64,000 nt of DNA, taken from assembly GCF_017813395.1 (NCBI RefSeq), contig NZ_JAGIZB010000008.1, positions 62,001 through 126,000 on the forward strand, given 5' to 3'. Under the pieces are notes generated by a model, which ran no database searches, was not told where the DNA came from, and worked only from the letters and a program-made list of their open reading frames with translations. Shown one piece after another: positions 25,960 through 35,888 of the stretch. This DNA is from Pararoseomonas baculiformis. GTDB taxonomy: Bacteria; Pseudomonadota; Alphaproteobacteria; Acetobacterales; Acetobacteraceae. The first letter of the stretch is position 1. Each line of letters starts with the position of its first letter. Made by a program: the position numbers and the translations under genes.

Positions 25960-28034
25960 ACGGCGCAGGCGCCTTCTGGCCGCACGCCGTCTGTGCGGCC
26001 GCCTGCCTGGCCTGGACCCTGTTGCTGCTCCGCAAGGGGCGGGCCGGGGTTTCCACCCTGGCTTGCGCCGTCACGGCCTGCTGGGCCGCCAGTGTGGCGA
26101 TCTGGCCCGACACGCTCCTGAGTGGCGTGATGGAAGCCGTGCGCGTCGGCGCCTGGGCAGCGGTGCTGCTCTCCCTGTGCCGGCGCCTTCCGGGCGCGGC
26201 GCGCCTGGCACGTGGCCTGGGAGCCGCTGCGGCAGCCCTGACCGTCCTCTCCGTCATCGCGGTGCTGCCATCGCTGGCGCCACAGATGGAATTCGTCGCA
26301 GCACCGCTGCGCGTCGCCCTCGCCCTCTCGGTCGTGCTCCTGGCGGAGAACCTGTGGCGCAACGCTGACGAATCCGCGCGCTGGCACGTGAACCTGCCGG
26401 CGATCGCGCTCGGCGGCCTCGCGATTTTCGAGGTGGTGCTCTACGCGGGCGCAGCGCTGTCAGGGAGTCTTTCTCCCGCCCTGCTGGACGCGCGTGCGGG
26501 CCTGACTGGACTTGCCCTGGCACTGCTTCCGCTCGCGGCGGCGCGCAACCGGCGCTGGCGCACGGACTCTCCGGTTTCGCGCGAGGTCGTCTTCCACGGC
26601 GCGACCCTGATCGTGTCGGGTGGCTTCCTGCTCGGGGTCGGCGCCCTCGGCGGTACGCTCCGCAAGCTCGGCCTGGCCTGGGGAGAAGCCGCCGAGGCGG
26701 GGCTCCTGGCCACCGCCCTCATGGGGCTGGTGGTGGCGCTCAGCACCCGTTCCGTCCGCTCGCGGCTGCGCCGCCTTGTCGTCGACCACTTCTTCGCGGA
26801 CCGCTACGACTATCGCAGGGAGTGGCTGCGCTGCGTGGCGGTGCTTTCCGCGCCCGGCGTTGACCCCACGGTCCGCGCGGTGCGGGCCATCGCCGACGCC
26901 GTGGATTCGCCCGCGGGCCTGCTTCTGCTCCGGCGGGCCGATGAGCCCGGGCCCACCGTCGCGCCGCTGGAATGGGCCGGTTCCTGGAACCTGGGAAGCC
27001 AGCCGATCACGACCTTCAATGGCGACCTTCTCCTGGCGGCGCTCGGCGACCCTGGCCGTGTTCTGGAGATCGGCGAAGGAGCGGCTGACGAGCAGGCCGC
27101 GCGGGAGCTGCGTGCCGCCTGCGGCCCGCTCGCGCTCGCTGTGCCGCTTCTGCACGGGGAGCATGGCCTCCTCGGCGTCGTCATGCTGGCCCCCTCGCGT
27201 GCCCCCTTCCCTCTCGACGAAGAGGTTCTGGATCTGCTGCGGACTCTCGGGCGGGAAGTGGCGATGTTCCTCGCCGAGCGCCGCAGCGCCGAGCGCCTCG
27301 CCGACGGGGAGCGCCTGGCGGCCTATGCGCAGCGCTTCGCCTTCGTTTCCCACGACCTGAAGACGGCCTGCAGCGGGCTTGAGATGCTTCTTGCCAATGC
27401 GGAACACAATCTCCAGGACCCGGAGTTCCAGCAGGATCTGCTGCTGACCGCGCGCGCCTCGGCGTCGCGCATGAAGTCACTCCTCGCGCGGCTGCGGGAC
27501 GAGGAGCGGCCGTCGATGGGCGCACGCACGGGGTCATCCGATCCCGTCGCGCTTCTCCGCCGGCTTGCGGCCTCGCGGCAAGGCAGGGTCGAGCTCCAGA
27601 TCGAGACATCGCGCGATGCGCAGGCGGTGGTGGCGATGTCCACCGATGGCCTGGAATCCGCGGTCACGCATCTGCTCGACAACGCGCTGGAGGCCTCACC
27701 GCCGCAGGCGGCGGCCATCCTGCGCCTGGGGCGTGAACGGGGGCGCCTTGTGCTGGACATCGTGGACCGCGGCCCTGGCATGACGGACCGCTTCGTGCAG
27801 GAGGTCCTGTTCCGGCCGCTGAGCACCACCAAGCCCGGGGGTAGCGGAATCGGAGCCTGGCAGGCTCGCAACCTCGTTCGTGCTGCGGGCGGCGACCTGC
27901 TGGCCATCACCGCGCCCGGTGCGGGCACCACGATGCGCCTCGTCCTGCCCGAGGCGACGTCGGCCCCCGCCGCCGCGCATAACTTAGATTTTCCCGGGTC
28001 GGGATGCGCCCGGACGGAGGCAGTGAACGCATGA
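25956..28034 (+). CDS. prsK: XrtA system histidine kinase PrsK
   Basis: The 692-residue sensor kinase has eight or so transmembrane segments in residues 8-265 and a GAF-like domain (about 280-440). The kinase core carries the phospho-acceptor His466 in FVSHDLKTACSGLEML, the N-box DNALEASPP, and the G-box DIVDRGPGMT with SGIGAWQARNLV. This is the layout of PrsK, partner of PrsR in XrtA/EPS loci. It overlaps prsR by ATGA. The signal sensed is unknown. Confidence 0.92.
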   Translation: MNGAGAFWPHAVCAAACLAWTLLLLRKGRAGVSTLACAVTACWAASVAIWPDTLLSGVMEAVRVGAWAAVLLSLCRRLPGAARLARGLGAAAAALTVLSVIAVLPSLAPQMEFVAAPLRVALALSVVLLAENLWRNADESARWHVNLPAIALGGLAIFEVVLYAGAALSGSLSPALLDARAGLTGLALALLPLAAARNRRWRTDSPVSREVVFHGATLIVSGGFLLGVGALGGTLRKLGLAWGEAAEAGLLATALMGLVVALSTRSVRSRLRRLVVDHFFADRYDYRREWLRCVAVLSAPGVDPTVRAVRAIADAVDSPAGLLLLRRADEPGPTVAPLEWAGSWNLGSQPITTFNGDLLLAALGDPGRVLEIGEGAADEQAARELRAACGPLALAVPLLHGEHGLLGVVMLAPSRAPFPLDEEVLDLLRTLGREVAMFLAERRSAERLADGERLAAYAQRFAFVSHDLKTACSGLEMLLANAEHNLQDPEFQQDLLLTARASASRMKSLLARLRDEERPSMGARTGSSDPVALLRRLAASRQGRVELQIETSRDAQAVVAMSTDGLESAVTHLLDNALEASPPQAAAILRLGRERGRLVLDIVDRGPGMTDRFVQEVLFRPLSTTKPGGSGIGAWQARNLVRAAGGDLLAITAPGAGTTMRLVLPEATSAPAAAHNLDFPGSGCARTEAVNA

Positions 28035-29428
28035 GCCGGCCCAAGCTTTTGGTTGTTGAGGACGACCCCGGCCTGGCCGCCCAGTATCGATGGGCCTTCC
28101 CGGATTTCCGCGTGCTCCTGGCGGGAGACCAGGCCAGCGCGGAGGCGATCGCCCGGCGCGAACAGCCGGCTGTTGTCCTGCTGGACCTCGGCCTTCCGCC
28201 TGATGCGGAAGGGGTGAGCGAAGGTTTCGCCACCCTGCAGGCGATCCGGCGCGAATGGCCGCGCGTACCGGTTGTGGTGGCCAGCGGGCAGGGCCAGCGC
28301 GAGAACGCGCTCCGCGCCATTGCCCTTGGCGCCGCCGACTTCCACGAGAAGCCGGTGGACATCGCCGTCCTGCGCACGGTCCTGGATCGCGCGCTGCGGC
28401 TGCATGACCTGGAGGAGGAGAACCTCCGCCTGGCGATGACGGCCCGTCCCTCCGCGATCCGGGGGATCATCACCGCGGACGAGGGAATGCTGAAGGTCTG
28501 CGCGACCATCGAGCGCCTCAGCTCCGTTTCCATCCCGGTTCTGCTTCTCGGCGAAAGCGGCACGGGCAAGGAGGCCCTCGCCCGCGCCCTGCATGAGATC
28601 GGCGGCCGCGCCAGCGGGCCCTTCGTGGCCATTAACTGCGCCGCCATCCCCGAATCGCTCATGGAGGGTGAGTTGTTCGGGCATGAGCGCGGCGCCTTCA
28701 CCGGAGCCGTGCGGCAGGTGCCGGGCAAGTTCGAGAATGCCAATGGCGGCACCCTCTTCCTCGACGAGATCGGGGAGATGCCGGCCAGCCTCCAGGCCAA
28801 GATGCTCCGCTTCCTCCAGGACGGCGTGGTCGAGCGCGTTGGCGGGCGCACGCCCATCCGCGTGGATGCACGCATCGTCTCGGCGACGAACCAGCCGCTG
28901 GAGGAGCAGGCAGCGACCGGCCGGTTCCGCTCCGACCTTCTCTACCGCCTCAACGCGGTGACAGTCCGCATTCCCCCGCTGCGGGAGCGCGGGGATGACG
29001 TCGCGCTGCTGGCTCGCTGGTTCCTCGCCCACAATGCCAGGGCGTTCAACCGGCGCCTCCGCGGCTTCGATCCCTCGGCGCTCGCGGCGCTTTCCTCCCA
29101 TCGCTGGCCCGGGAATGTGAGGGAGCTGGAGAACCGGGTCCGGCGCGCCGCGCTGATGGCGAATGGCGCCTTCGTGACCTCCGCGGATCTGGAACTGGCC
29201 GAGCCTGCGCCCGATCCGGAGATCAGCTTCGACATCCGGGCCGCAAGGCTCCGGGTCGAGCGGCAGATGGTGGAGCGCGCGCTGGCGCGCACCAATGGCA
29301 GCCTTTCCGCCGCGGCACGCCTGCTCGGGATCAGCCGCCCCACGCTGTACAGCCTGCTCGACACGCATGGCATCACCCCAAACCGGTCGGAGGACGGCAC
29401 AGCCGCCGCCTCCTCCAGTTCCACGTGA
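28031..29428 (+). CDS. prsR: XrtA system response regulator PrsR, sigma-54 activator
   Basis: The 465-residue protein has three parts. The receiver domain has the phospho-acceptor Asp52 in VVLLDLGLPPD. The AAA+ domain has Walker A GESGTGKE near 174-181 and the sigma-54 contact loop GAFTGA near 221-226. The C-terminal Fis-type helix-turn-helix reads LSAAARLLGISRPTLYSLL. In this family PrsR with PrsK controls PEP-CTERM and EPS genes. The ATG at 28031 overlaps prsK. I found no convincing -24/-12 sigma-54 promoter in the window, so its targets are probably elsewhere or degenerate. Confidence 0.93.
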   Translation: MSRPKLLVVEDDPGLAAQYRWAFPDFRVLLAGDQASAEAIARREQPAVVLLDLGLPPDAEGVSEGFATLQAIRREWPRVPVVVASGQGQRENALRAIALGAADFHEKPVDIAVLRTVLDRALRLHDLEEENLRLAMTARPSAIRGIITADEGMLKVCATIERLSSVSIPVLLLGESGTGKEALARALHEIGGRASGPFVAINCAAIPESLMEGELFGHERGAFTGAVRQVPGKFENANGGTLFLDEIGEMPASLQAKMLRFLQDGVVERVGGRTPIRVDARIVSATNQPLEEQAATGRFRSDLLYRLNAVTVRIPPLRERGDDVALLARWFLAHNARAFNRRLRGFDPSALAALSSHRWPGNVRELENRVRRAALMANGAFVTSADLELAEPAPDPEISFDIRAARLRVERQMVERALARTNGSLSAAARLLGISRPTLYSLLDTHGITPNRSEDGTAAASSSST

Positions 29429-29436
29429 GGACCATC

Positions 29437-32238
29437 ATGGCCGCCCCCAGCCATCGTCTCTCCGCCACCCTCCTTCTCGGCGCCACGCTGCTCGCCGCGG
29501 CGCCCGCCCATGCCTCGCTGGAGCGCGCGCGCGCGGCCCAGGCGCGAGGCGAGCTGCGCACCGCGCAGATCGAACTTCGCAACGCGGTGCGCGCGGAGCC
29601 GAACTCGGCGACGCTGCGGGCCGCGCTGGCGCAGGCCAGCCTGGATGTGGGCGAGCCGGACGCGGCGGAGCGCGAGATCCGAGCCGCGATGGAGGCGGGT
29701 TACGACCGCGCGGAGGGAACGGCGCTGCTGCTGCGGACCTATGTGGCCCGCAACCGGTTCCGGGAACTTCTGAACGACTTCCCTGCGCCGGGCGAGGATG
29801 TGCCGGCCGCCCTGGCCGGTCGCATCATGGCCGCCCGCGCGATGGCGCAGATTTCGCTCAACCAGCGCGACGATGCCCGTCGCTCCGCGGCCGAGGCGGT
29901 GCGCCGCGCGCCGGATCTGGTGGATGCACGCCTTGCAGCCTCTGTCATAGAGCTGGCCGAAGGAGACAAGGCGGGTGCGGAGGCGGAAGTCGATCGCGCA
30001 CTGGCGATTGATCCGGGCGCGGCCGAGGCCCTGCTCCGAAAGGCCGCGCTGCAATTCGGCCGCGGGGATGCGCGGGGCGCGGCCGAGACTGCGGGCCGGT
30101 TGGTAACGGCCAGCCCGGGGCACCTGACGGCGCGCCTGCAACGCGCGGAGGCCCTGATGGCGCTCGGCGAGGACGCCGCCGCCCGCGCCGACGTCGAGGC
30201 GGCACTCCGCACCTCGCCGGGCAGCCCGGGCGCGATCTACATGCGGGCGCTGCTGTCGGCGCGCGCGGAGAACTGGCGCGGCGCCGACGAGGACCTGCAG
30301 CGCCTGGGCGGCGCTCTGACCAACATCCCCGGCGCATTGCTGGTCCAGGCGCGGGTCAAGCGCGCGATGGGCCAGACCGTGCAGGCCGAGGATGCCGCCC
30401 GCCGCCATGTGGCCCGCTACCCCGAGGATGTGAATGGCGGCCTGCTGCTGGCCGTCATGGAGATGGAGGGGGGCCGGCCCGATGCCGCCGCAGGAACCCT
30501 GACGCGGCTCACCTCGCGGGGCGTGGCATCCGCGCCGGCCTTCGATCTGCTGGGCCGGGCACACACGGCCATGGGCCGGGGGCGCGAGGCGGTGCAAGCC
30601 TTCACGCGCGCATCGGAACTTGCCCCGGAGGATTCGGGCATCCTGTCCCGCCTGGCCGCCGCGCGGCTGAGGGTGGGTGACACGGCCGGCATGACGCAGG
30701 CGGCCCAGGAGGCCTCCCGCATCGCGCCGGACGCGCCGGGTGCGCGGCAGCTTCTCGCGCTCAGCGCGCTCGGGCATGGCGATCTCCGCGCGGCGGAGGA
30801 GGAACTCAGCAAGCTCACGCCGGAGTCCCGTGAGGGCGAACCGGCACGGGTCCTCCAGGGCATGGTCTACGCCCTGCGCCTGGATGCGCCGCGCGCCCGC
30901 GCGGCCTTCGAAGGCGCGCTCGCGGTGAACCCGGACTCGGTGGCGGCGCGGCTGGGCCTCGCGCGGCTCTCGGCGGCGGCGGGCGATAGCCAGGCGGCGG
31001 AGCGCCTCTGGGGCGAGGTACTGGCCCGTGCTCCCGACAATTCGGAGGCGCTGACGCGGCTGTCGGCCCTTGGTGCCCGGCGCGTCCCGGAAGCCGCCTC
31101 GGCGCGGGCCGTGCTCACCGCGGCACAGGCGGCTCATCCGGCCGAGCAGAGCATTGCACTCGCCCTTGCGAGTTCCCTCATCCGCAGCGGCGACCCGGCT
31201 GCTGCGGCGGCCGTGCTGGAATCCGCGCCGCTCCGCAGCGCAAGGCGTGGGCCCGGTGTTCCGATGCTGCTGGCCGAAGCGCGCGCGGCGGCTGGCCAAT
31301 GGGCCGAGGCGGAGACGGCGAGCCGTGCGGCCCTGGCCGAGGATCCCACCTCGTCCCAGGCACGGCAACGGCTGGCAGCGGTGCTGGCCGAGCGCGGTGA
31401 CATGCGCGGCGCGGAAGCCCTGCTCGAGGAAGGGCTCCGCAGCAGGCCGGCCGACCCAGTCCTTCTGGGCGCCATGGTGTCCCTCGCCTCACGGCGGGAT
31501 GGAGTCCCGGCGGCCCTGTCTATGGCGGACCGGCTAGCGGACCGGCCGGGCACCCGCCCGGCCTCGAGCTTCCTGAAGGGGGACGTCCTGCTCGGCGCCG
31601 GGCGGTCCGAGGAGGCGGCGCGGGCCTATGCGGCCGCCTACGCCCGCGAACCCTCGCTGGCGCTGGCGCTGCGGCAGTCCCAGGCCTGGCGCGCGGCTAA
31701 TCGGCTCGACCAGGCCACGGCCGCGCTGACGGCCTGGCTGGAGCGCGAACCGGCAAGCCCGCCCGCTCTCACGGCATTGGCTCAGCTGGACCTGGCGGCA
31801 GGCCGGACGGCAGAGGCTGAGCGCCGGCTGACGCTGGCCCTGGAGGGCGCGCCCGGCAACGTGGTCGCGCTCAACAACCTCGCCTGGCTCAAGCAGGGGC
31901 GTGGAGACAAGGATTCCCTGGCCCGTGCCACGGATCTGGCGGAGCTGGCCTACTACATGGCGCCGACGGCCGAGATCGCGGACACGCTGGGCTGGATCCG
32001 GGTCCGGACCGGCCGCGCCGCCGAGGCGGTGCCGCTGCTCCGGCAGGCCGTCTCCGCCTCCGCTGCGCGCGGGGCGCCGGATCCGTCCATGTCCTATCGC
32101 CTGGCCGTTGCGCTGCGTGAGACGGGCGCGCGGGAGGAGGCGCTGCGTGTGCTGCAGCCCGCGATCTCCGGCAACAGCGCCTTCAGCGAGCGGGCCGAAG
32201 CAGAGCGGCTCGCGCAGAGCCTGCGCGCGGGTGGCTGA
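29437..32238 (+). CDS. prsT: XrtA system TPR protein PrsT
   Basis: The 933-residue protein starts with a signal peptide (cleavage after APAHA, near residue 26) and consists almost entirely of tetratricopeptide repeats. Conserved repeat pieces such as AFTRASELAPEDSGILSRLA and NNLAWLKQGRGDKDSLARA are visible. The last region, ADTLGWIRVRTGRAAEAV, is typical of PrsT. PrsT proteins are periplasmic or outer-membrane scaffolds of XrtA/EPS systems. No lipobox Cys is present here, unlike many relatives annotated as lipoproteins. I chose the ATG at 29437, preceded by TGAGGA, over a GTG at 29425 that overlaps the prsR stop. Confidence 0.9.
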   Translation: MAAPSHRLSATLLLGATLLAAAPAHASLERARAAQARGELRTAQIELRNAVRAEPNSATLRAALAQASLDVGEPDAAEREIRAAMEAGYDRAEGTALLLRTYVARNRFRELLNDFPAPGEDVPAALAGRIMAARAMAQISLNQRDDARRSAAEAVRRAPDLVDARLAASVIELAEGDKAGAEAEVDRALAIDPGAAEALLRKAALQFGRGDARGAAETAGRLVTASPGHLTARLQRAEALMALGEDAAARADVEAALRTSPGSPGAIYMRALLSARAENWRGADEDLQRLGGALTNIPGALLVQARVKRAMGQTVQAEDAARRHVARYPEDVNGGLLLAVMEMEGGRPDAAAGTLTRLTSRGVASAPAFDLLGRAHTAMGRGREAVQAFTRASELAPEDSGILSRLAAARLRVGDTAGMTQAAQEASRIAPDAPGARQLLALSALGHGDLRAAEEELSKLTPESREGEPARVLQGMVYALRLDAPRARAAFEGALAVNPDSVAARLGLARLSAAAGDSQAAERLWGEVLARAPDNSEALTRLSALGARRVPEAASARAVLTAAQAAHPAEQSIALALASSLIRSGDPAAAAAVLESAPLRSARRGPGVPMLLAEARAAAGQWAEAETASRAALAEDPTSSQARQRLAAVLAERGDMRGAEALLEEGLRSRPADPVLLGAMVSLASRRDGVPAALSMADRLADRPGTRPASSFLKGDVLLGAGRSEEAARAYAAAYAREPSLALALRQSQAWRAANRLDQATAALTAWLEREPASPPALTALAQLDLAAGRTAEAERRLTLALEGAPGNVVALNNLAWLKQGRGDKDSLARATDLAELAYYMAPTAEIADTLGWIRVRTGRAAEAVPLLRQAVSASAARGAPDPSMSYRLAVALRETGAREEALRVLQPAISGNSAFSERAEAERLAQSLRAGG

Positions 32239-32251
32239 GGGGCGCGCGAAG

Positions 32252-32398
32252 ATGGGGGCCACCCTTCCGTCCCAAGCCCTGGCGGGATCGCCGCGGCTTC
32301 CCGCCGCGCCATGCGCGGTGTCGCCGCGCGCGATGGTGCTGCCGTTCCGGCGCCGTCTGCCGGGTGCCCAGGCGTCGTCCGGGGCAGTGCACGCATGA
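32252..32398 (+). CDS. candidate 48-residue small protein between prsT and a glycosyltransferase
   Basis: The ATG at 32252 follows GAGGGG by about 9 bases, and the frame ends in an ATGA overlap with the next gene. The product is alanine-, proline- and arginine-rich with no domain. It may act only in coupling. Confidence 0.25.
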   Translation: MGATLPSQALAGSPRLPAAPCAVSPRAMVLPFRRRLPGAQASSGAVHA

Positions 32399-33690
32399 CC
32401 CAGCTTGCCCCCCCGCTCAGCACTGAGGAACGCGGGATCCGCACCGCCCCTGCTTCCTCGCCCTTCGCCTCCGCGACCTCCGGCCCCTTCGCCCCGCCGG
32501 GGGAAACCGGCGACGCGCGGCGGCCGCTGCGGCTGCTCACACTCAGCACCCTCTTTCCGAACCCCGCGCAGCCCAATCACGGGGTGTTCGTCGAGAACCG
32601 GCTTCGGCACCTGCTCTCCAGCGGCGAGGCGGCGAGCACGGTGCTGGCCCCGGTGCCCTGGTTCCCTGGACGCACGCCCTCCCTGGCCGCCATCCCGGCC
32701 CTGGAGACCCGACATGGAATTGCGGTGATGCATCCCCGCTTCCCGGCGCCACCCGGCCTCGGGATGCTCACCAACCCCTACGCGATCTACCGCGTGGCGG
32801 CCGGCGCCATCACGGGCATGCTGCGCGACGGCTTCGCCTTCGATGCCATTGATGCGCACTATCTCTACCCGGACGGGGTAGCCGCGGTTTGGCTCGGCAA
32901 GCGGTTCGGCTTGCCCGTGGTCGTGACCGCCCGTGGTTCGGATGTCAGCCTTCTGCCGCGCCACCGCGTGCCGCGCCGCCTGATCGGCGATGCGATCCAG
33001 GGGGCCGCGGCGCTGATCGCCGTCTCCGCCGGGCTGCGCGACGGGCTCGTCGCGCTCGGTGCGCCGCCCTCGAAGGTGACGGTCCTCCGCAACGGGGTGG
33101 ACCTCAACCTGTTCCGCCCGCCGGCGAACCGTCAGGCGCTGCGCGCATCACTCGGGCTGGGTGACAGCCCCCTGCTTCTTTCCGTTGGCCTGCTGATCGA
33201 GCGGAAGGGACATGACAAGGTCATCGCGGCCCTGCGCGATCTGCCCGGCCATCATCTGCTGATCGTGGGCGAAGGACCGGAGCGCGCGGCCCTTACCGCC
33301 CTGGCTGCGCGGCTCGGCGTGGCCGACCGCGTGCGTTTCGAGGGCGCGGTCTCGCACGCGCTGCTACCCCGTGCCTACGGCGCCGCCGACGCGATGGTGC
33401 TCGCCTCAAGCCGCGAGGGCTGGGCGAATGTGCTGCTGGAATCCATGGCCTGCGGCACGCCGGTTGTTGCCAGCCCCGCCTGGGGTTCGCGAGAGGCGGT
33501 GGCGGCTCCGGAAGCAGGGCTGGTCCTGGACGAGGCGACACCCTCGGCCATCGCGGCGGGCGTGAGGCGCCTGCTGTCCAACCCGCCCGACCGGGCCGCC
33601 ACGCGCCACTACGCCGAGCGCTTCGGTTGGGAGGAGACGACGGCCGGGCAGCTCGCGCTCTTCCGCCGTGTGCTGGGAAATCGCGCATGA
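32395..33690 (+). CDS. GT4-family glycosyltransferase
   Basis: The 431-residue enzyme has a 45-residue low-complexity N-terminus, then a GT4 fold: LLTLSTLFPNPAQPNHGVF, VTARGSDVSLLP, VLRNGVDLNLFRP, LLSVGLLIERKGHDKVI and the E-x7-E region GWANVLLESMACGTPVVAS near residue 345. The GVFVENRL and LLIERKGH pattern resembles the TagE/colanic-acid type. It should act in EPS unit assembly. It overlaps the next gene by ATGA. Confidence 0.85.
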   Translation: MTQLAPPLSTEERGIRTAPASSPFASATSGPFAPPGETGDARRPLRLLTLSTLFPNPAQPNHGVFVENRLRHLLSSGEAASTVLAPVPWFPGRTPSLAAIPALETRHGIAVMHPRFPAPPGLGMLTNPYAIYRVAAGAITGMLRDGFAFDAIDAHYLYPDGVAAVWLGKRFGLPVVVTARGSDVSLLPRHRVPRRLIGDAIQGAAALIAVSAGLRDGLVALGAPPSKVTVLRNGVDLNLFRPPANRQALRASLGLGDSPLLLSVGLLIERKGHDKVIAALRDLPGHHLLIVGEGPERAALTALAARLGVADRVRFEGAVSHALLPRAYGAADAMVLASSREGWANVLLESMACGTPVVASPAWGSREAVAAPEAGLVLDEATPSAIAAGVRRLLSNPPDRAATRHYAERFGWEETTAGQLALFRRVLGNRA

Positions 33691-35885
33691 CCGGGATAAC
33701 CCGCCGGAACATGGGCCTGGCCGGGGCCGGTCTGCTCATGGCCTTCCAGCCAGGGTGCGCCTCCGCGCAGCGGCGCCCGGCGGCCCCGGCCACATCGGTC
33801 AGGGCGCCGGCCAATGTGGTGTTGCCGCGCCCCCTCCCCTGCGCCAACCGGCCCGGCGACATCACCGGCTTCCTCCTGGAAGGGGCCGGTTCGCCGGCCG
33901 GGACCGTTGCCGTGATCGGGCAGGCTTTCCGACCCGGGGATATGCCGCGCAGTGCGACACTCGGCGCCAGGATGGGCAACGGAACGCGCGTGCCCGCACA
34001 GCTCGACGTGACCACGCGCCACCCGGACGGCTCCGCGCGGTTCGGCCTCGTCTCCCTCGCTCTGCCCGCCCTTGCCGCGGGTCAGGCAGCCGGGGTGGTG
34101 CTGACGCGTGATGGCGCGCCCATGCAGCCTCTCCGGGCGGACGCTGCCCTCGCCGGCCGCTCAGCCGTCCTCACCCTCACGCCTGGCGCGGGCGGCTCGC
34201 CCTGGTCGATCGACCTGCTCGCGCGGCTGCGCGACCAGCAGGCTGGGGGACGACGGCCCTGGCAGGCCGGGCCGCTCGCGCTGCAATGGCGTGTGGCCCT
34301 TCCGGTGCCGGAGGCGGTGGTAGGCGCCGCGTCGCTACGCGTGGTCGCCGATGTGTCCGTGCGGGCCGATGGCACGCTCTGGGTCGATGCCTGGCTTCGC
34401 AACGACACGGCCATGCGCCCGGGCGGAGGAAGCGCGCACTACGCCGTTCGCCTCGTGATCGACGGGCGGGAGGCGCTGCGGGCCGGGCCGCTGCAACACG
34501 GGCAGTACCAGGCCTGGGGCAGGCTGGTCGGCGGGGCCGCCGGAGCAAGGCCAGCACCCGCCATGCCTATCCTGCGGCCGGATGTTCCCTACCTCGCCGA
34601 TGCAGCCGCCATTCCGCGCTACGACCAGTCCACCGGTGCCGAGGCCGCGCTGCTGGCCCGGCTGGCGCAGGAGCGCGAGGCGCCGGAATGGTCTGAGCCG
34701 CTCGCGGCGCGCGGCATCACCCGCGACATGCGTACGACCGGCGGGCGCTTCGACCTCGGGCCCGTGACGGGCTGGCAGGCAAGCTGGCTGGTGAGCGGCG
34801 ACCCGCGCGCGGGCGCCTTCGTTCTCGACCAGGCGGAGGCCGCGGGCGCCGTTCCCTGGCATTACTGGGATCCGGCAGGTGGCGCGGATGGCTCGGGCGG
34901 ATGGCTGGATGCGCAGCGCTGGCCGCGGCTCTGGTCGGACGTCCGTGGCGGCCGCCCGCCCTATACGCTCGCCCAGCCAGTACCGCGCGACATCGGCTGG
35001 ATTGAGGACGCGGCTCACCAGCCCTCCCTCTCCTATGTGCCCTACCTCCTCACCGGGCGCCGGGCCTTCCTGGACAATCTGCAGGCCCAGGCCGCCTGGA
35101 ACGTCACCTCCAACTGGCCGGCCAACCGCTACGACCGGCGATGGAGCGGCCGGATCGTCGGCCTGAACCTGATGCACAACAGGCAGGTCCGCAGCGCCGC
35201 CTGGGGAATCCGCACGGTGGACGAGGCCGCCTGGATCAGCCCCGACGACGACCCCATGGCGCCTTATCTGCGGGAGATCACCACGGCGAACTGGGCCTGG
35301 ATGCGCGAGCAGATTCCGGCACTCACCGAGTTGCAGGGCGAGGTGCATGGCTGGTGGCCGCCCTCCGGCTACGGCCGGCGGGGTGACGCTTCCCCCTGGC
35401 AGCAGGACTACCTCGTCGCGGCCGCCGCCGCGGCCGCCAGGCGCGGCAATGACGACGCGCGTGCCATGCTGGCATGGATGGCAAACTTCGTCGTCGGCCG
35501 TTTCACGGCCGGCGATCGCGGCTTCGCGCCGCATGACGGCGTCGCCTATACCCTGGCCTTGGTTCCCCTCAGTGAGCGGAACCCCCGGCCCTACAGGAGC
35601 TGGGCCGAAATCGGCGAGCAGACGCGCGCGCGCGGCCTGTCCAACGGAGATGGCTGGGCGACCAGCGGAGGCGAGTACGGGCGCCTTGCCCTGCAGTCCC
35701 TGGCGCAGCTGAGCGACGCGCTCGACCACGCCCAGGCGCGACGCGCTTTCATGTGGCTGGATACGGCAGGCGCGCCCTTCACCGACACGCAGTCGCACGC
35801 CCGCATTCCGACCCTGAACATCGTGCCGCGTGACTTCGCGCGCGTGTCGGCCCGCGCGCCGCGATGTTCGGCGGGCGGAGGCTGA
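33687..35885 (+). CDS. secreted RIFT-barrel-like carbohydrate-active protein
   Basis: The 732-residue protein starts with a Tat-like signal (TRRNMGLAGAGLLMAF) and is the full-length paralogue of the truncated gene at position 1. Residues about 55-330 form a beta-rich region resembling the RIFT barrel of YetA/rhamnogalacturonan-lyase proteins. The C-terminal 400 residues are rich in aromatic and helical stretches such as YVPYLLTGRRAFLDNLQAQA and RYDRRWSGRIVGLNLMHNRQ, as in alpha/alpha barrels of polysaccharide lyases. It may trim or degrade the EPS in the periplasm. The catalytic residues cannot be assigned. It overlaps the glycosyltransferase gene by ATGA. Confidence 0.75.
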   Translation: MTGITRRNMGLAGAGLLMAFQPGCASAQRRPAAPATSVRAPANVVLPRPLPCANRPGDITGFLLEGAGSPAGTVAVIGQAFRPGDMPRSATLGARMGNGTRVPAQLDVTTRHPDGSARFGLVSLALPALAAGQAAGVVLTRDGAPMQPLRADAALAGRSAVLTLTPGAGGSPWSIDLLARLRDQQAGGRRPWQAGPLALQWRVALPVPEAVVGAASLRVVADVSVRADGTLWVDAWLRNDTAMRPGGGSAHYAVRLVIDGREALRAGPLQHGQYQAWGRLVGGAAGARPAPAMPILRPDVPYLADAAAIPRYDQSTGAEAALLARLAQEREAPEWSEPLAARGITRDMRTTGGRFDLGPVTGWQASWLVSGDPRAGAFVLDQAEAAGAVPWHYWDPAGGADGSGGWLDAQRWPRLWSDVRGGRPPYTLAQPVPRDIGWIEDAAHQPSLSYVPYLLTGRRAFLDNLQAQAAWNVTSNWPANRYDRRWSGRIVGLNLMHNRQVRSAAWGIRTVDEAAWISPDDDPMAPYLREITTANWAWMREQIPALTELQGEVHGWWPPSGYGRRGDASPWQQDYLVAAAAAAARRGNDDARAMLAWMANFVVGRFTAGDRGFAPHDGVAYTLALVPLSERNPRPYRSWAEIGEQTRARGLSNGDGWATSGGEYGRLALQSLAQLSDALDHAQARRAFMWLDTAGAPFTDTQSHARIPTLNIVPRDFARVSARAPRCSAGGG

Positions 35886-35888
35886 GCC

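Noticed and set aside
27323-31368. Two long minus-strand open frames (681 and 808 codons) opposite prsK, prsR and prsT
   Set aside because: They lie antisense to clear genes, show no domains and have the odd Arg-, Gly- and Gln-rich makeup of GC-rich shadow frames.
34335-35798. A 487-codon minus-strand frame opposite the RIFT-barrel-like gene
   Set aside because: No recognisable domain, and the plus-strand gene has a signal peptide and a paralogue.
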